Assembly: GCA_937892115.1 (NCBI GenBank)
Contig: CALAUI010000001.1
Location: 1 to 64,000 of the forward strand
Source of the DNA: an uncultured Clostridia bacterium
GTDB taxonomy: Bacteria > Bacillota > Clostridia > Oscillospirales > Acutalibacteraceae
Direction: 5' to 3'
Length of the DNA: 64,000 nucleotides
Shown: piece after piece, positions 25,502 to 34,143 of the stretch
How the letters are laid out: every line of letters begins with the position of its first letter
Numbering within the stretch: position 1 is the first letter of the stretch
Made by a program: the position numbers and the translations under genes
The notes under the pieces: model-generated
Database searches by the model: none
Told to the model about the DNA's origin: nothing
What the model saw: the letters and a program-made list of their open reading frames with translations, nothing else

Positions 25502-25527
25502 AAAACCCGCCCAAGGGCGGGTTTTTC
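25502..25527 (+). terminator. Terminator of the phosphoesterase gene
   Basis: AAACCCGCCC and GGGCGGGTTT pair around AA, followed by TTCG and T-rich DNA. It lies between convergent genes. Confidence 0.75.
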
Positions 25528-25529
25528 GT

Positions 25530-26963
25530 TTATTTGTTTACAATTATTCCGTTTGTTGCTTCATCGTATTTCAGATAACGGGGATAGAATGAATAGGTAT
25601 CAACGGTTGCCTGGCCGTCTGTATAGAGAAGCGTTTTTACAAAATCGTTAAATTCTCCGCATCCCTGGGCATGAGTGAAATTGCGGATAAACCAGGTCTG
25701 CTCAGGGAACATACAGGTTGAAGCATCAATATTTTCTTCGGGAGATATATATTTGCCGTCTGTATTTTTGATTACATCAGCAGAAAGCTTTTCTCCGTGC
25801 GGGGAAGCTGTTGCGTGGAAAGAAGCGTGTTTCAGGTCTATTGTCATATCGCTTTCGTTATGCCATGAGGGTGTCATGAACATTGCCGAATAACCGTATC
25901 TTGCGATAACATAGAGATTTGACGTATCGTTGATTTCGTTGAGGGTCTGTGCTTTATAAGGTCTGATTCTTGAATTGAAATCATCTATTTTTGCTTTTAA
26001 CCCGCTTCTGTCGGTTGTGTCTTCACCGTAGCAGTAATCAAATACAAATCTATATGCTTCGTTGATTTTTTCATCTGGAATCATTGACCAGATACTTAAC
26101 CATCCGCCGAACATGGGAATGATACCCTGACTGAGCTTTTTCATTCCGATTTTGTCAATCATTCTGTTGACAAGCTTGCAGGCGAGCTTGGTAATGCCCG
26201 TCTTATACAAAGTACCGAAAAGGAAATCCATTCCTTTTTCGTTATCAGCATGGTCAAATGCGGCATCAAGATAGCTTGTAAGTGATTCTGCGTCAAAGGT
26301 CAGATTACCCGTGAAAAGGTCGCCGTTGTAATCTTCACCGAAAACGGCTGTTGAGTTGAATACCCAGCTGCGTACCTTTGATGTGCCGAACAGCTTTGCA
26401 TAAGTGAGAGAAACAACTCCGCCGTAGCTGTGACATTCAAGAACTACCTGCTCGCATCCCGAGGCCTCAAGAACGTAATTGATAAAATCGTTGAGATCAG
26501 ATGCGGTCTGAATGGGGTCAAGACGCCAGTCATATACGAAATCCAACTGAGAGTCTTTTGTAATGGTTGATTTGTCGGGATATTCCCAACGTACACCCGA
26601 GCCGTCGTGGACCTCGCCGTCGGGAGCAAGATACGACGGGCTGAAAAGAATGCCGCAGATTTCGTTTGCCTTGTCACCGAATTTTGACCAGTTATGAGTA
26701 ATCAGTACGCTGAGCAGTGCGGGAATTCCTTTGAATACAGCTTTCTTTATAGCATCTCCGGAGGGAGGAAATATCGCTTCGGAATTTTCATCATCGGGAT
26801 TTTTATATACGGTTGAGCCCATAAATCCGTGAACGAAAATATAGGGACAATCCGCAGTATAAGTGCCCTTCTGATTATCTTCTCCGTAGGCAAAGATGCA
26901 GGGGGCAAAACATATTGCCAATGCAAGAATAATGCTTATTGTTTTTCTGAGATGAATTTTCAT
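25530..26963 (-). CDS. Secreted LCAT/lipase-like alpha/beta hydrolase
   Basis: This 477-residue exported hydrolase has a signal peptide of about 26 residues (ISIILALAICFAPCIFA), an oxyanion segment YIFVHGFMGS and the nucleophile elbow ECHSYGGVV (Ser near 178). LDFVYDWRLDP just before it is the strand typical of LCAT and related lipases. Acid and His candidates occur in the C-terminal third but were not assigned. It probably cleaves acyl esters of lipids outside the cell. It has its own promoter (26999-27027). Confidence 0.82.
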   Translation of the reverse strand: MKIHLRKTISIILALAICFAPCIFAYGEDNQKGTYTADCPYIFVHGFMGSTVYKNPDDENSEAIFPPSGDAIKKAVFKGIPALLSVLITHNWSKFGDKANEICGILFSPSYLAPDGEVHDGSGVRWEYPDKSTITKDSQLDFVYDWRLDPIQTASDLNDFINYVLEASGCEQVVLECHSYGGVVSLTYAKLFGTSKVRSWVFNSTAVFGEDYNGDLFTGNLTFDAESLTSYLDAAFDHADNEKGMDFLFGTLYKTGITKLACKLVNRMIDKIGMKKLSQGIIPMFGGWLSIWSMIPDEKINEAYRFVFDYCYGEDTTDRSGLKAKIDDFNSRIRPYKAQTLNEINDTSNLYVIARYGYSAMFMTPSWHNESDMTIDLKHASFHATASPHGEKLSADVIKNTDGKYISPEENIDASTCMFPEQTWFIRNFTHAQGCGEFNDFVKTLLYTDGQATVDTYSFYPRYLKYDEATNGIIVNK

Positions 26964-26998
26964 AGACGGTCCGTCTCCTTACGATTAAGTACATTGAG

Positions 26999-27027
26999 AT
27001 TATAATAAAAACAAAAGTAAATGTAAA
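26999..27027 (-). promoter_or_regulatory. Promoter of the lipase gene
   Basis: Minus strand TTTACA (27022-27027), 17 bases, TATAAT (26999-27004), about 36 bases before the start. Confidence 0.65.
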
Positions 27028-27101
27028 TAGTTAATTGAATAAATCGGAAACGCAAACAATGTACCGGAGTTAGCGTTAATAATCATTATTGATTTCCTGT
27101 A

Positions 27102-27206
27102 ATGAGACGGCAGTACAAAGTTAATGTTGATATGATTTTCGGATTGGTTATTTTACTTGCATCTTCTGCTTTTCTTTTTTATCCGTATATACGTAAAGAA
27201 AACTGA
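27102..27206 (+). CDS. Possible 34-residue single-helix membrane peptide
   Basis: ATG 27102 to TGA 27206 encodes a basic N-terminus (MRRQYKVNVD), one hydrophobic helix (MIFGLVILLASSAFLFY) and a basic tail (IRKEN). It lies alone in a 314-base gap, on the opposite strand to both neighbours, and is followed by a terminator. No clear ribosome site is seen. Topology is convincing, but expression is not shown by the sequence. Confidence 0.35.
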   Translation: MRRQYKVNVDMIFGLVILLASSAFLFYPYIRKEN

Positions 27207-27231
27207 AAAATTACAACTTTATAAATGAAAA

Positions 27232-27258
27232 AAGGGCTCCTAAATCTTCGGAGCCCTT
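27232..27258. terminator. Terminator of the perR-rubrerythrin operon
   Basis: AAGGGCTCC and GGAGCCCTT pair around TAAATCTTC. On the minus strand it is followed by TTTTTTCATT, suiting the rubrerythrin transcript. Confidence 0.75.
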
Positions 27259-27277
27259 GATATATACAGGATTGAAA

Positions 27278-27823
27278 TTAACCGAAATATCTCTTGAGAA
27301 GGCCTTCAAATGCTTTACCGTGTCTTGCTTCGTCACGAGCCATTTCGTGTACGGTATCGTGGATAGCATCAAGACCTTGTTCTTTTGCCATTTTTGCAAG
27401 TTCAAACTTGCCCTTTGTTGCACCGTTTTCGGCATCTACTCTGAGTTCAAGATTCTTCTTTGTGCTGTCTGTAATTACTTCGCCGAGAAGCTCTGCAAAT
27501 TTAGCTGCATGCTCTGCTTCTTCATAAGCTGCTTTTTCCCAGTAAAGACCGATTTCGGGGTAACCCTCTCTGTGAGCAACTCTTGCCATTGCAAGATACA
27601 TACCTACTTCTGAGCATTCGCCGTTGAAATTATCTCTGAGACCCTGAATGATTTCGGGTGATACACCCTTTGCTACGCCGACAACGTGTTCGGCAGCCCA
27701 GGTCTTTTCTTCATCCTTTGCTTCTGTGAATTTTGAGCCGGGAACTTTGCACTGAGGGCAGAATTCGGGAGCTTCGTCACCATAGTGAACATAACCGCAT
27801 ACGGGGCAAATCCATTTTTTCAT
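27278..27823 (-). CDS. Reverse rubrerythrin, peroxide reductase
   Basis: This 181-residue cytoplasmic protein reduces hydrogen peroxide in anaerobes. The rubredoxin-type iron site is at the N-terminus (CPVCGY near 6-11 and CPQC near 22-25), opposite to classical rubrerythrin, and the diiron four-helix domain follows. Its ligands are ECSEVGMY, EEAEHAAK and DEARHGK. This order is that of reverse rubrerythrins of Clostridia, which take electrons from NADH through a rubredoxin or oxidoreductase. It lies 18 bases downstream of the Fur-family regulator and is under the same box. Confidence 0.92.
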   Translation of the reverse strand: MKKWICPVCGYVHYGDEAPEFCPQCKVPGSKFTEAKDEEKTWAAEHVVGVAKGVSPEIIQGLRDNFNGECSEVGMYLAMARVAHREGYPEIGLYWEKAAYEEAEHAAKFAELLGEVITDSTKKNLELRVDAENGATKGKFELAKMAKEQGLDAIHDTVHEMARDEARHGKAFEGLLKRYFG

Positions 27824-27841
27824 AATAATAAATCCTCCAAG

Positions 27842-28231
27842 TTATATATTATCCGCATTAAGCGAATTGTTTACGCATTCTTCGCATAGGCCGCTGCAGA
27901 TTATCATTTTTCCTTTGACAATGCCTTTGAAATCCTTTATGACGACCTCGGGGACGGTTTCAAGTGATATATCGGTCACCTTGCCGCATTTATCACAGAT
28001 AAAGTGACAGTGCTCCGAAACGTCACCGTCAAATCTGTCACAGCTTTCGCCTCTGATTCTCAGCACCTTTCCTTCTCCTTCAAGCAGGGTAAGGTTTCTG
28101 TAAACTGTGGCAAGGCCCAGTTTGGGAAAGTCATTTTTCAGACTGAGGTACAGTTCATCTGCTGTGGGATGGTCTTTTCTGCTGCAAAGCTCGGTGTAGA
28201 CCGCATCTCTCTGCCGACTGTGCTTTGTCAT
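27842..28231 (-). CDS. perR: Fur-family peroxide regulator, PerR-like
   Basis: This 129-residue metalloregulator has an N-terminal winged helix (HSRQRDAVY, HPTADELYLSL, LGLATVYRNL) and a metal-binding C-terminal half with HCHFICDKCGKV and a final CSGLCEEC, the two CxxC pairs of structural zinc. These features and a peroxide-reductase partner fit PerR better than Fur. ATG 28231 has GGAGG six bases upstream, whereas the in-frame TTG at 28243 would remove it. It is first gene of the operon with rubrerythrin and lies directly behind a perfect Fur/Per box, so it should repress itself. Confidence 0.9.
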   Translation of the reverse strand: MTKHSRQRDAVYTELCSRKDHPTADELYLSLKNDFPKLGLATVYRNLTLLEGEGKVLRIRGESCDRFDGDVSEHCHFICDKCGKVTDISLETVPEVVIKDFKGIVKGKMIICSGLCEECVNNSLNADNI

Positions 28232-28245
28232 AAATGCCTCCAAAT

Positions 28246-28264
28246 GATAATGATAATCATTATC
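28246..28264. promoter_or_regulatory. Fur/Per box
   Basis: GATAATGATAATCATTATC is identical to the 19-base classical Fur consensus and fully palindromic. It lies between the -10 element (28268-28273) and the perR ribosome site, where bound regulator would block transcription. Confidence 0.92.
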
Positions 28265-28267
28265 AAT

Positions 28268-28295
28268 ATTATAACATATATTTCAAAATTGTCAA
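28268..28295 (-). promoter_or_regulatory. Promoter of perR-rubrerythrin
   Basis: Minus strand TTGACA (28290-28295), 16 bases, TATAAT (28268-28273), followed directly by the Fur/Per box. Confidence 0.8.
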
Positions 28296-28301
28296 TATCT
28301 T

Positions 28302-28928
28302 TTATTCTGATTTTGCAATTTCTTTCAGCGAATCTATTATTTTCAATCCGGTTTTGTCAAGCCGTTCTCTCATTTCATGACCCGTTGACAAAAGTATGCA
28401 GTCAGCTCCGATTTCCTTTGCCATTTCCGCATCGTGTACAAGGTCGCCTATCACGAGAACCTTACCGTCACATTGCTTTTCAAGATATTTTATCGCTCTG
28501 TCGATTTTTGAGGTTGCAAGATAATCCGATGCACCGAGTATGGCGTCAAAATAATCATATATCCCGTATTTTCGTATATTTGTCGTAAGCTGTTCGTTAT
28601 TTGATGACGAAACAATGAGTTGTGTGCATCCCTTTGATTTGAAATATTCAAGTGCTTCCTCTGCTCCGTCTGACAGAGCGGTATTCTCAAGATGCCTGAG
28701 ATATCCCTCGTTGTATGCTTTCAGTATTTCTTCGTAATCCTCGTTTTCAAGGTCAAATACCTTTTCGTAAAACTTAATTATGGGTACGCCTATGCACTCT
28801 CTGTATCTTTTCATATCAAGAGGGGGCATATTTCTTTCTTTCAGCATATCGTTTACTGATGACATTGCCGCCCCTGCATCGTTAAGTAAAGTTCCGTTCC
28901 AGTCCCAGATAATATATTTGTATTCCAT
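28302..28928 (-). CDS. HAD-family phosphatase, phosphoglycolate-phosphatase-like
   Basis: This 208-residue hydrolase of the HAD superfamily has motif I IWDWNGTLLND (nucleophile Asp near residue 9), motif II VSSSNN (near 107), a Lys in the TSKIDRAIKYL segment and motif IV VIGDLVHDAEMA. The Trp in place of Phe after the nucleophile (DWNGT) is common in this subgroup. Substrate is probably a small phosphomonoester, not determined. GGAAGGAACA supports ATG 28928. The upstream in-frame extension contains the promoter. Confidence 0.85.
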   Translation of the reverse strand: MEYKYIIWDWNGTLLNDAGAAMSSVNDMLKERNMPPLDMKRYRECIGVPIIKFYEKVFDLENEDYEEILKAYNEGYLRHLENTALSDGAEEALEYFKSKGCTQLIVSSSNNEQLTTNIRKYGIYDYFDAILGASDYLATSKIDRAIKYLEKQCDGKVLVIGDLVHDAEMAKEIGADCILLSTGHEMRERLDKTGLKIIDSLKEIAKSE

Positions 28929-28959
28929 ATTGTTCCTTCCAATATAAGAGTTCTGATTT

Positions 28960-28988
28960 ATGTTATCATATAGCATACTTCTTTTCAA
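28960..28988 (-). promoter_or_regulatory. Promoter of the HAD phosphatase gene
   Basis: Minus strand TTGAAA (28983-28988), 17 bases ending ATGA, TAACAT (28960-28965). It is divergent from the malQ promoter at 29005. Confidence 0.6.
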
Positions 28989-29004
28989 GTTTTCAATATA
29001 ATGT

Positions 29005-29033
29005 TTTACAATCAATTTTATGTGTGATATAAT
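29005..29033 (+). promoter_or_regulatory. Promoter of malQ
   Basis: TTTACA (29005-29010), 17 bases ending TGTGA, TATAAT (29028-29033). Confidence 0.7.
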
Positions 29034-29049
29034 ACTTCGGGTGATTATT

Positions 29050-30486
29050 ATGAAAAGACAAAGCGGAATCCTGATGCATATTTCCTCACTCTACGGTGAT
29101 TATTCCATCGGTTCTTTCGGAAAGAATGCGCTTGATTTTGTTGATTTTATTAAGGATAAGGGTTTTTCCGTATGGCAGGTATTGCCTTTTACCGTAACGG
29201 ATGATTACAATTCCCCGTATAAATCTTTTTCCGCCTTCGGAGGCAATCCGTATTTTGTGGACCTTGAAACACTTTATGACGAAGGATTGCTTACTGCCGA
29301 TGAACTGAATTCGGCAAAGCAGGATACTCCGTGGGCGTGTGAATTTGACCGTCTTCATAAGGAACGTCTTGACCTTCTCGGAAAAGCAGCTTCAAGATTT
29401 AACGAAAATGATAAGATTGAAGACTTTATGTCCGCTCATCCGAGAATTGAGGCATTCTGCCGCTTTATGACTCTGAGAGAGGAAAACGGCCGTCTTCCGT
29501 GGCAGGAATGGAAAATCAAAGAGATTACCGACGAAAAGACTCTTGATATGTGGCGCTTCACTCAGTATGAATTTTATACTCAGTGGGCAAAAGTCAAAGA
29601 ATATGCAAATTCAAAGGGAGTAAGCATTATCGGCGATATCCCCATTTACGTTAATGATGACAGTGCCGATGTATGGGAAAATCCCACTCTCTTCAGAATA
29701 AATGAAAAGGGATATCCAAATGAGGTCGCAGGTGTTCCGCCCGATTATTTTGCCGCCGACGGTCAGCTGTGGGGAAACCCTTTGTATAACTGGGATGAAC
29801 TTAAAAAGGATAATTTCAGTTGGTGGCGCGAAAGAATAGACCATACACTTGAAATGTTTGACGGCGTGAGAATTGATCATTTCAGAGCCGTTGAAGCATA
29901 TTGGTCCGTTGATGCAAAGGAAAAAACCGCAAGAAACGGAAAATGGATTAAAGGACCGGGTATGGATTTTGTCAAAGCCATCAGCGAAGGCCATGAGGAT
30001 AAGCTGATTATTGCCGAAGATTTAGGCGATATCACGGACGAAGTCAGAGAACTTGTCAGGGAAAGCGGATTCCCGGGAATGAGAATTTTACAGTTTGCTT
30101 TTCTTGATGACGGCGACAGTCTCCACATGCCTCATAATTACATTGAAAATTCGGTTGCCTATACGGGTACTCACGATAATAATACGATATTCGGCTATCT
30201 TTGGGAATGCAGTGATGCAGAGAGAAAGAGAATGCTTGAATATTGCAATTTCGGCGGCGGAGATTGGGGCAAGGCATCGCCGATTCTTATCCGTCAGATA
30301 TTTGCGAGCGTAAGCCGTCTTGCAATCATTCCCATTCAGGATTACCTTATGTACGGCTCAGATTGCCGTATCAATAAGCCGGGTATTGCGGAGGGTAACT
30401 GGAGCTATCGCGTAACCCGTGATCAGCTGATAAATGCAGACGGTCAGTTCTTTAAGAATCTTAACAGAATATATAAGAGGTATTGA
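29050..30486 (+). CDS. malQ: 4-alpha-glucanotransferase (GH77)
   Basis: This 478-residue amylomaltase moves maltosyl and longer units between alpha-1,4-glucans. Catalytic regions are clear: nucleophile in DGVRIDHFRA (near 275), acid/base in IIAEDLGDIT (near 322), and transition-state Asp in GTHDNNT (near 376). The start MKRQSGILMHISSLYGDYSIG is typical of bacterial MalQ. Length is normal. The next gene begins four bases after the stop. Role: cytoplasmic maltodextrin or glycogen metabolism. Confidence 0.95.
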   Translation: MKRQSGILMHISSLYGDYSIGSFGKNALDFVDFIKDKGFSVWQVLPFTVTDDYNSPYKSFSAFGGNPYFVDLETLYDEGLLTADELNSAKQDTPWACEFDRLHKERLDLLGKAASRFNENDKIEDFMSAHPRIEAFCRFMTLREENGRLPWQEWKIKEITDEKTLDMWRFTQYEFYTQWAKVKEYANSKGVSIIGDIPIYVNDDSADVWENPTLFRINEKGYPNEVAGVPPDYFAADGQLWGNPLYNWDELKKDNFSWWRERIDHTLEMFDGVRIDHFRAVEAYWSVDAKEKTARNGKWIKGPGMDFVKAISEGHEDKLIIAEDLGDITDEVRELVRESGFPGMRILQFAFLDDGDSLHMPHNYIENSVAYTGTHDNNTIFGYLWECSDAERKRMLEYCNFGGGDWGKASPILIRQIFASVSRLAIIPIQDYLMYGSDCRINKPGIAEGNWSYRVTRDQLINADGQFFKNLNRIYKRY

Positions 30487-30489
30487 TAA

Positions 30490-31746
30490 ATGGCATTTTT
30501 TGACTTCAGCAAAAAAATAATTGATGCCGGCAATGAAGCTTCGGAAAAGGCAGAGAAAAGCTTTGCTTACATTGATGAAATAAATGAATACAACCAGCAG
30601 AAAGTTCTTGCTTCTTTCATAAAAAACGGAGTAACCGAAGCGGATTTCGGCGTTACAACCGGCTACGGCTACGGTGACAGAGGCAGAGAAAAACTTGATA
30701 AGCTTTATGCTGATATTTTCGGAGCAGAGGATGCAATAGTCCGTCATTCATTTACCTGCGGTACGCATACACTTACAGTCGCTCTTTTCGGCATTCTTCG
30801 TCCCGGTGATACAATGCTCTGCGTTACCGGTACGCCTTACGATACCATCCACGGTGTGATAGGCATTACCGGGGAGGGTATGGGCTCTCTCAAAGACTTC
30901 GGCGTTAAGTATGCACAGGTTGACCTTGACGGTGAAGGAAAGCCGGACCTTGAAGCTATCAGGTCCGCTCTTTCAATCAAACCGAAAATGGTATATATTC
31001 AGCGCTCACGTGGCTATTCACTCAGACCGAGTCTGTCTGTTGATGAAATCGGTGAAATTGCAAAGCTCGTTCACGAAAACTCCGATGCAATTGTTATGGT
31101 TGATAACTGTTACGGTGAGTTTACCGAAAAAACAGAACCTACCGAAGCAGGCGCAGATCTTATAGCCGGCTCACTTATTAAAAATGCAGGCGGTGCAATC
31201 GCCAGAACGGGCGGATATATTGCAGGCAGGAAAGACCTTGTTGAGCTTTGTGCGTACAGAGCTACCACTCCCGGTCTCGGTAAAGAGGTAGGGTGTACTC
31301 TCGGTGAAAACAGAAATATGTATATGGGACTTTTCAATGCTCCCAACGTTGTCGCCGCCGCACTCAAAACTGCTGTATTTGCGGCTGCATTATTTGAAAA
31401 TTTCGGCTTTAAGGTTACACCCGGAAGTGATGAGATAAGACATGACATTATCCAGGCAATCTGCCTTGAAACTCCGGAACGTCTTTGCGAATACTGTAAG
31501 GGTATCCAGTCGGGTGCTCCTGTTGATTCCTTTGTTGTGCCGGAGCCCTGGGATATGCCCGGTTATGACAGTAAGGTGATTATGGCGGCGGGCTCCTTCA
31601 TTATGGGTGCTTCAATTGAACTTTCTGCAGATGCACCCTTGCGTGAGCCCTATGCAGTATGGATGCAGGGCGGTATCACTTATTACACGGGTAAGACCGC
31701 GGTTATGCTTGCGGCGGAAAAACTGTATAAGGCAGGTCTTATCTGA
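30490..31746 (+). CDS. PLP-dependent methionine gamma-lyase/aluminium-resistance family protein
   Basis: This 418-residue fold-type I PLP enzyme is of the Cys/Met metabolism group often annotated as aluminium resistance protein (YnbB-like). Seen are GYGYGDRGREKLDKLYADIF, FTCGTHTLTVALFG, MVDNCYGEF for the cofactor Asp, and the Schiff-base region AGSLIKNAGGAIARTGGYI (Lys near 236). It is likely to cleave C-S bonds, but the precise substrate is unknown. It lies four bases behind malQ and overlaps the next gene by one base, so it is in a mixed-function operon. Confidence 0.88.
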   Translation: MAFFDFSKKIIDAGNEASEKAEKSFAYIDEINEYNQQKVLASFIKNGVTEADFGVTTGYGYGDRGREKLDKLYADIFGAEDAIVRHSFTCGTHTLTVALFGILRPGDTMLCVTGTPYDTIHGVIGITGEGMGSLKDFGVKYAQVDLDGEGKPDLEAIRSALSIKPKMVYIQRSRGYSLRPSLSVDEIGEIAKLVHENSDAIVMVDNCYGEFTEKTEPTEAGADLIAGSLIKNAGGAIARTGGYIAGRKDLVELCAYRATTPGLGKEVGCTLGENRNMYMGLFNAPNVVAAALKTAVFAAALFENFGFKVTPGSDEIRHDIIQAICLETPERLCEYCKGIQSGAPVDSFVVPEPWDMPGYDSKVIMAAGSFIMGASIELSADAPLREPYAVWMQGGITYYTGKTAVMLAAEKLYKAGLI

Positions 31747-32429
31747 TGAAGTATAACGGAATAACAAGAGATACCCTTTTCCTTTTGTCCGATAACCGAT
31801 TCAGGGATTCAAGGGAATTCTATGAGGAACATAAAGAAGAGCTTAAAGCGGGAATAACCGTCCCTATGCGTCAGATTGCATCAATTATAGGGCAGGAGCT
31901 TTTACCTCTCGATGAATTGATGAATGTCAACCCCGTGAAAATGGTTTCAAGAATATTCAGAGATACCCGATATACAAAGGATAAACGCCTTTACAGAGAT
32001 AATATGTGGATAATGTTTATGCGCGATAAACATCAGTGGCAATGTTATCCCTGCTTCTGGTTTGAGGTTACTCCCTCTGAATATACTATGGGTATAGGAT
32101 TTTTCGGCAGTGAGCCCGGACTAATGAATACGTTCCGCAGATATATCCGCGAAAACCTCTGTGAATTCAGAGATATAGCCGAAAAATGCGAGTCAACCGG
32201 TGCGGAGTTATACGGTGAAGAATATAAAAGGATACCCGCCGATTGTCCGGACGGTATGGAAAGATATTGGTGCAAAAAGCATTTCGGATTCATTTTTGAA
32301 TCGCAGAATACGGATGACCTGAAAGATGAGGGCATCATTGATATCATCAGAGATAAATTTGATAAATTTTCTCCGCTTTATACGTTTATGCTGAAAGTCT
32401 CTGACGAATATTTCTCAAAGGGGGAATAA
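31746..32429 (+). CDS. DUF2461-family protein
   Basis: This 227-residue soluble protein matches DUF2461: LSDNRFRDSREFYEEHKEEL at the start, SRIFRDTRYTKDKRLYRDNMW in the middle, and WFEVTPSEYTMGIGFF. These segments are conserved across bacteria and their function is unknown. ATG overlaps the preceding stop (TGATG), so translation is coupled. GTG of the next gene follows within three bases. Confidence 0.88.
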   Translation: MKYNGITRDTLFLLSDNRFRDSREFYEEHKEELKAGITVPMRQIASIIGQELLPLDELMNVNPVKMVSRIFRDTRYTKDKRLYRDNMWIMFMRDKHQWQCYPCFWFEVTPSEYTMGIGFFGSEPGLMNTFRRYIRENLCEFRDIAEKCESTGAELYGEEYKRIPADCPDGMERYWCKKHFGFIFESQNTDDLKDEGIIDIIRDKFDKFSPLYTFMLKVSDEYFSKGE

Positions 32430-32431
32430 CA

Positions 32432-33319
32432 GTGTTTGCAAAAATCGTTGCTGCAATTATGTCCTTTCTTGCGATGTTTACTTATCCCGAAAGAACACCC
32501 GTTACACCCGTAAATAAAACCGAAAACCCCGATATTACGGTTATGCAGGATGTTACCGTTATGACGTATAACGTTAAGGTTTCGGGTATCGGTAAATACG
32601 CTCCCAAAAACAGAGCAAAAAATCTTATAGCAAATGTACTCGCATTCTCTCCCGATTCCGTCGGATTTGAGGAGGTCAGCCCGGATTGGTATGGCTGGCT
32701 CAGAGACGGTCTTACCGATTATGCCTGCGTGGGTCTCGGAAGGGATAAAGACAATAATGGTGAAGCAAGTCCCGTTTTTTATCTGAAGGATAAATATGAC
32801 CTTAAGGATTCGGGTACTTTCTGGCTTTCCGAAACTCCTGACGAGGTTTCAAAGGGTTGGGATGCAATGAACAGAAGAGTATGTACCTACGCAATCCTTC
32901 AGAATAAGGAAACAGGTTTTACATACGCTCACTTTTCCGCTCACTTTGATCATATCGGTATTGTTGCAAGAGAAGAAGCGGCTTCGCTTATTACCAAGAA
33001 GATTGCCGAAATCTGTCCCGATATACCGGTTGTATTTACGGGAGATCTCAATGACGACCAGGGCAGTAATATGTATAATATGATACTTGACTCGGGGATG
33101 AGAGATTCAAAGTTTCTCGCCGACGAGTCAATGGATACATTGACTTATCACGGTTATTCATCACTTACCGAAAAGACAAGAACTGCACCTATTGATTTCA
33201 TTTTTGTCAATGTTTATGTGAAATCGGTTTCAACCTACAAGGTTGATTTTACAAAATATGACGGAATTTATCCCTCAGACCATCATCCCGTAATAGTAAA
33301 TATGACTCTCGGAAATTGA
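32432..33319 (+). CDS. Exported endonuclease/exonuclease/phosphatase-family protein
   Basis: This 295-residue EEP-fold metal-dependent phosphoesterase has a hydrophobic N-terminus (FAKIVAAIMSFLAMFTYP) that should act as signal or anchor. Motifs are TYNVKV, GFEEVS, HFSAHFDHIG, TGDLNDD and SDHHPVIV, covering the full catalytic set. GTG start with GGGGG upstream. The protein is a close paralogue of the next gene, which lacks the leader. Substrate may be a nucleic acid, phospholipid or inositol phosphate. Confidence 0.88.
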   Translation: MFAKIVAAIMSFLAMFTYPERTPVTPVNKTENPDITVMQDVTVMTYNVKVSGIGKYAPKNRAKNLIANVLAFSPDSVGFEEVSPDWYGWLRDGLTDYACVGLGRDKDNNGEASPVFYLKDKYDLKDSGTFWLSETPDEVSKGWDAMNRRVCTYAILQNKETGFTYAHFSAHFDHIGIVAREEAASLITKKIAEICPDIPVVFTGDLNDDQGSNMYNMILDSGMRDSKFLADESMDTLTYHGYSSLTEKTRTAPIDFIFVNVYVKSVSTYKVDFTKYDGIYPSDHHPVIVNMTLGN

Positions 33320-33333
33320 AAGGAGATAACAAT

Positions 33334-34095
33334 ATGTACAGAATTTTATCAACAAACGTTCTCTGCTGGGGCAAGGATGAACACTGCATTGAAAGCAGAA
33401 TACCTCTTGAAATCAAAATGATCAGGGAATTGATGCCCTCTTCATTCGGTGTTCAGGAGGCACATATTCAGTGGATAAATGCTCTTTGCGAAGGATTGCC
33501 CGAGTATGATTATGTGGGTGTCGGAAGAGAAGACGGTAAAGAAAAGGGTGAGTTTGCGGCAGTATTTTATCTCAAGGATAAATTTACGGCATCAGACAGC
33601 GGCAATTTCTGGATTTCAGAGACCCCCGAAGTACCTTCAAAGGGTTGGGATTCTGCTTGTATCAGAGTTGCAACTTACGTTAAACTTACCGATAAGGAAA
33701 CCGGTGACGAGTATATCCATTTCAATACTCATCTTGACCACGTCGGCAGAATCGCTCAGATTAACGGTGCCAAGATGATTCAGGAAAAAGCGGCATCATT
33801 CGGCGGCGTTCCCGTAGTATGTACCGGCGACTTTAACGTTGAGCAGGGCTCCGATTGTTATCAGACAATGGTCAGTGCAAATATGGCTGATGCCAGATTG
33901 CTTGCCTCCGATACGGATGATTCATTTACTTTCCATGGCTTTAATCCCGAAACAACGCAGTCAATTATTGATTTTGTGTTTGTTGATAAGGCAACAGTAA
34001 AGCCCGTAAAATTCAAGGTGGTAAACAAGAAAATCGACGGTCAGTTCTATTCCGATCACTATGCTGTTTATTCAGACGTTGAGCTTATCAAATAA
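33334..34095 (+). CDS. Cytoplasmic endonuclease/exonuclease/phosphatase-family protein
   Basis: These 253 residues have the same EEP core as the preceding gene: STNVLCW, GVQEAH, HFNTHLDHVG, TGDFNVEQ and SDHYAVY. Residues around the active site (ISETPEVPSKGWDSACIRVATYV) match the upstream protein almost word for word, indicating tandem duplication. No signal peptide. ATG 33334 follows AAAGGAG, and an earlier in-frame ATG overlaps the previous gene. Confidence 0.88.
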   Translation: MYRILSTNVLCWGKDEHCIESRIPLEIKMIRELMPSSFGVQEAHIQWINALCEGLPEYDYVGVGREDGKEKGEFAAVFYLKDKFTASDSGNFWISETPEVPSKGWDSACIRVATYVKLTDKETGDEYIHFNTHLDHVGRIAQINGAKMIQEKAASFGGVPVVCTGDFNVEQGSDCYQTMVSANMADARLLASDTDDSFTFHGFNPETTQSIIDFVFVDKATVKPVKFKVVNKKIDGQFYSDHYAVYSDVELIK

Positions 34096-34103
34096 ATCAT
34101 GAC

Positions 34104-34143
34104 AAAAAAACAGTGCCATCCTTCGGGATGGCACTGTTTTTTT
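34104..34143. terminator. Bidirectional terminator
   Basis: AAACAGTGCCATCC and GGATGGCACTGTTT pair around TTC, with seven A residues before and seven T residues after. It serves both convergent operons. Confidence 0.88.
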
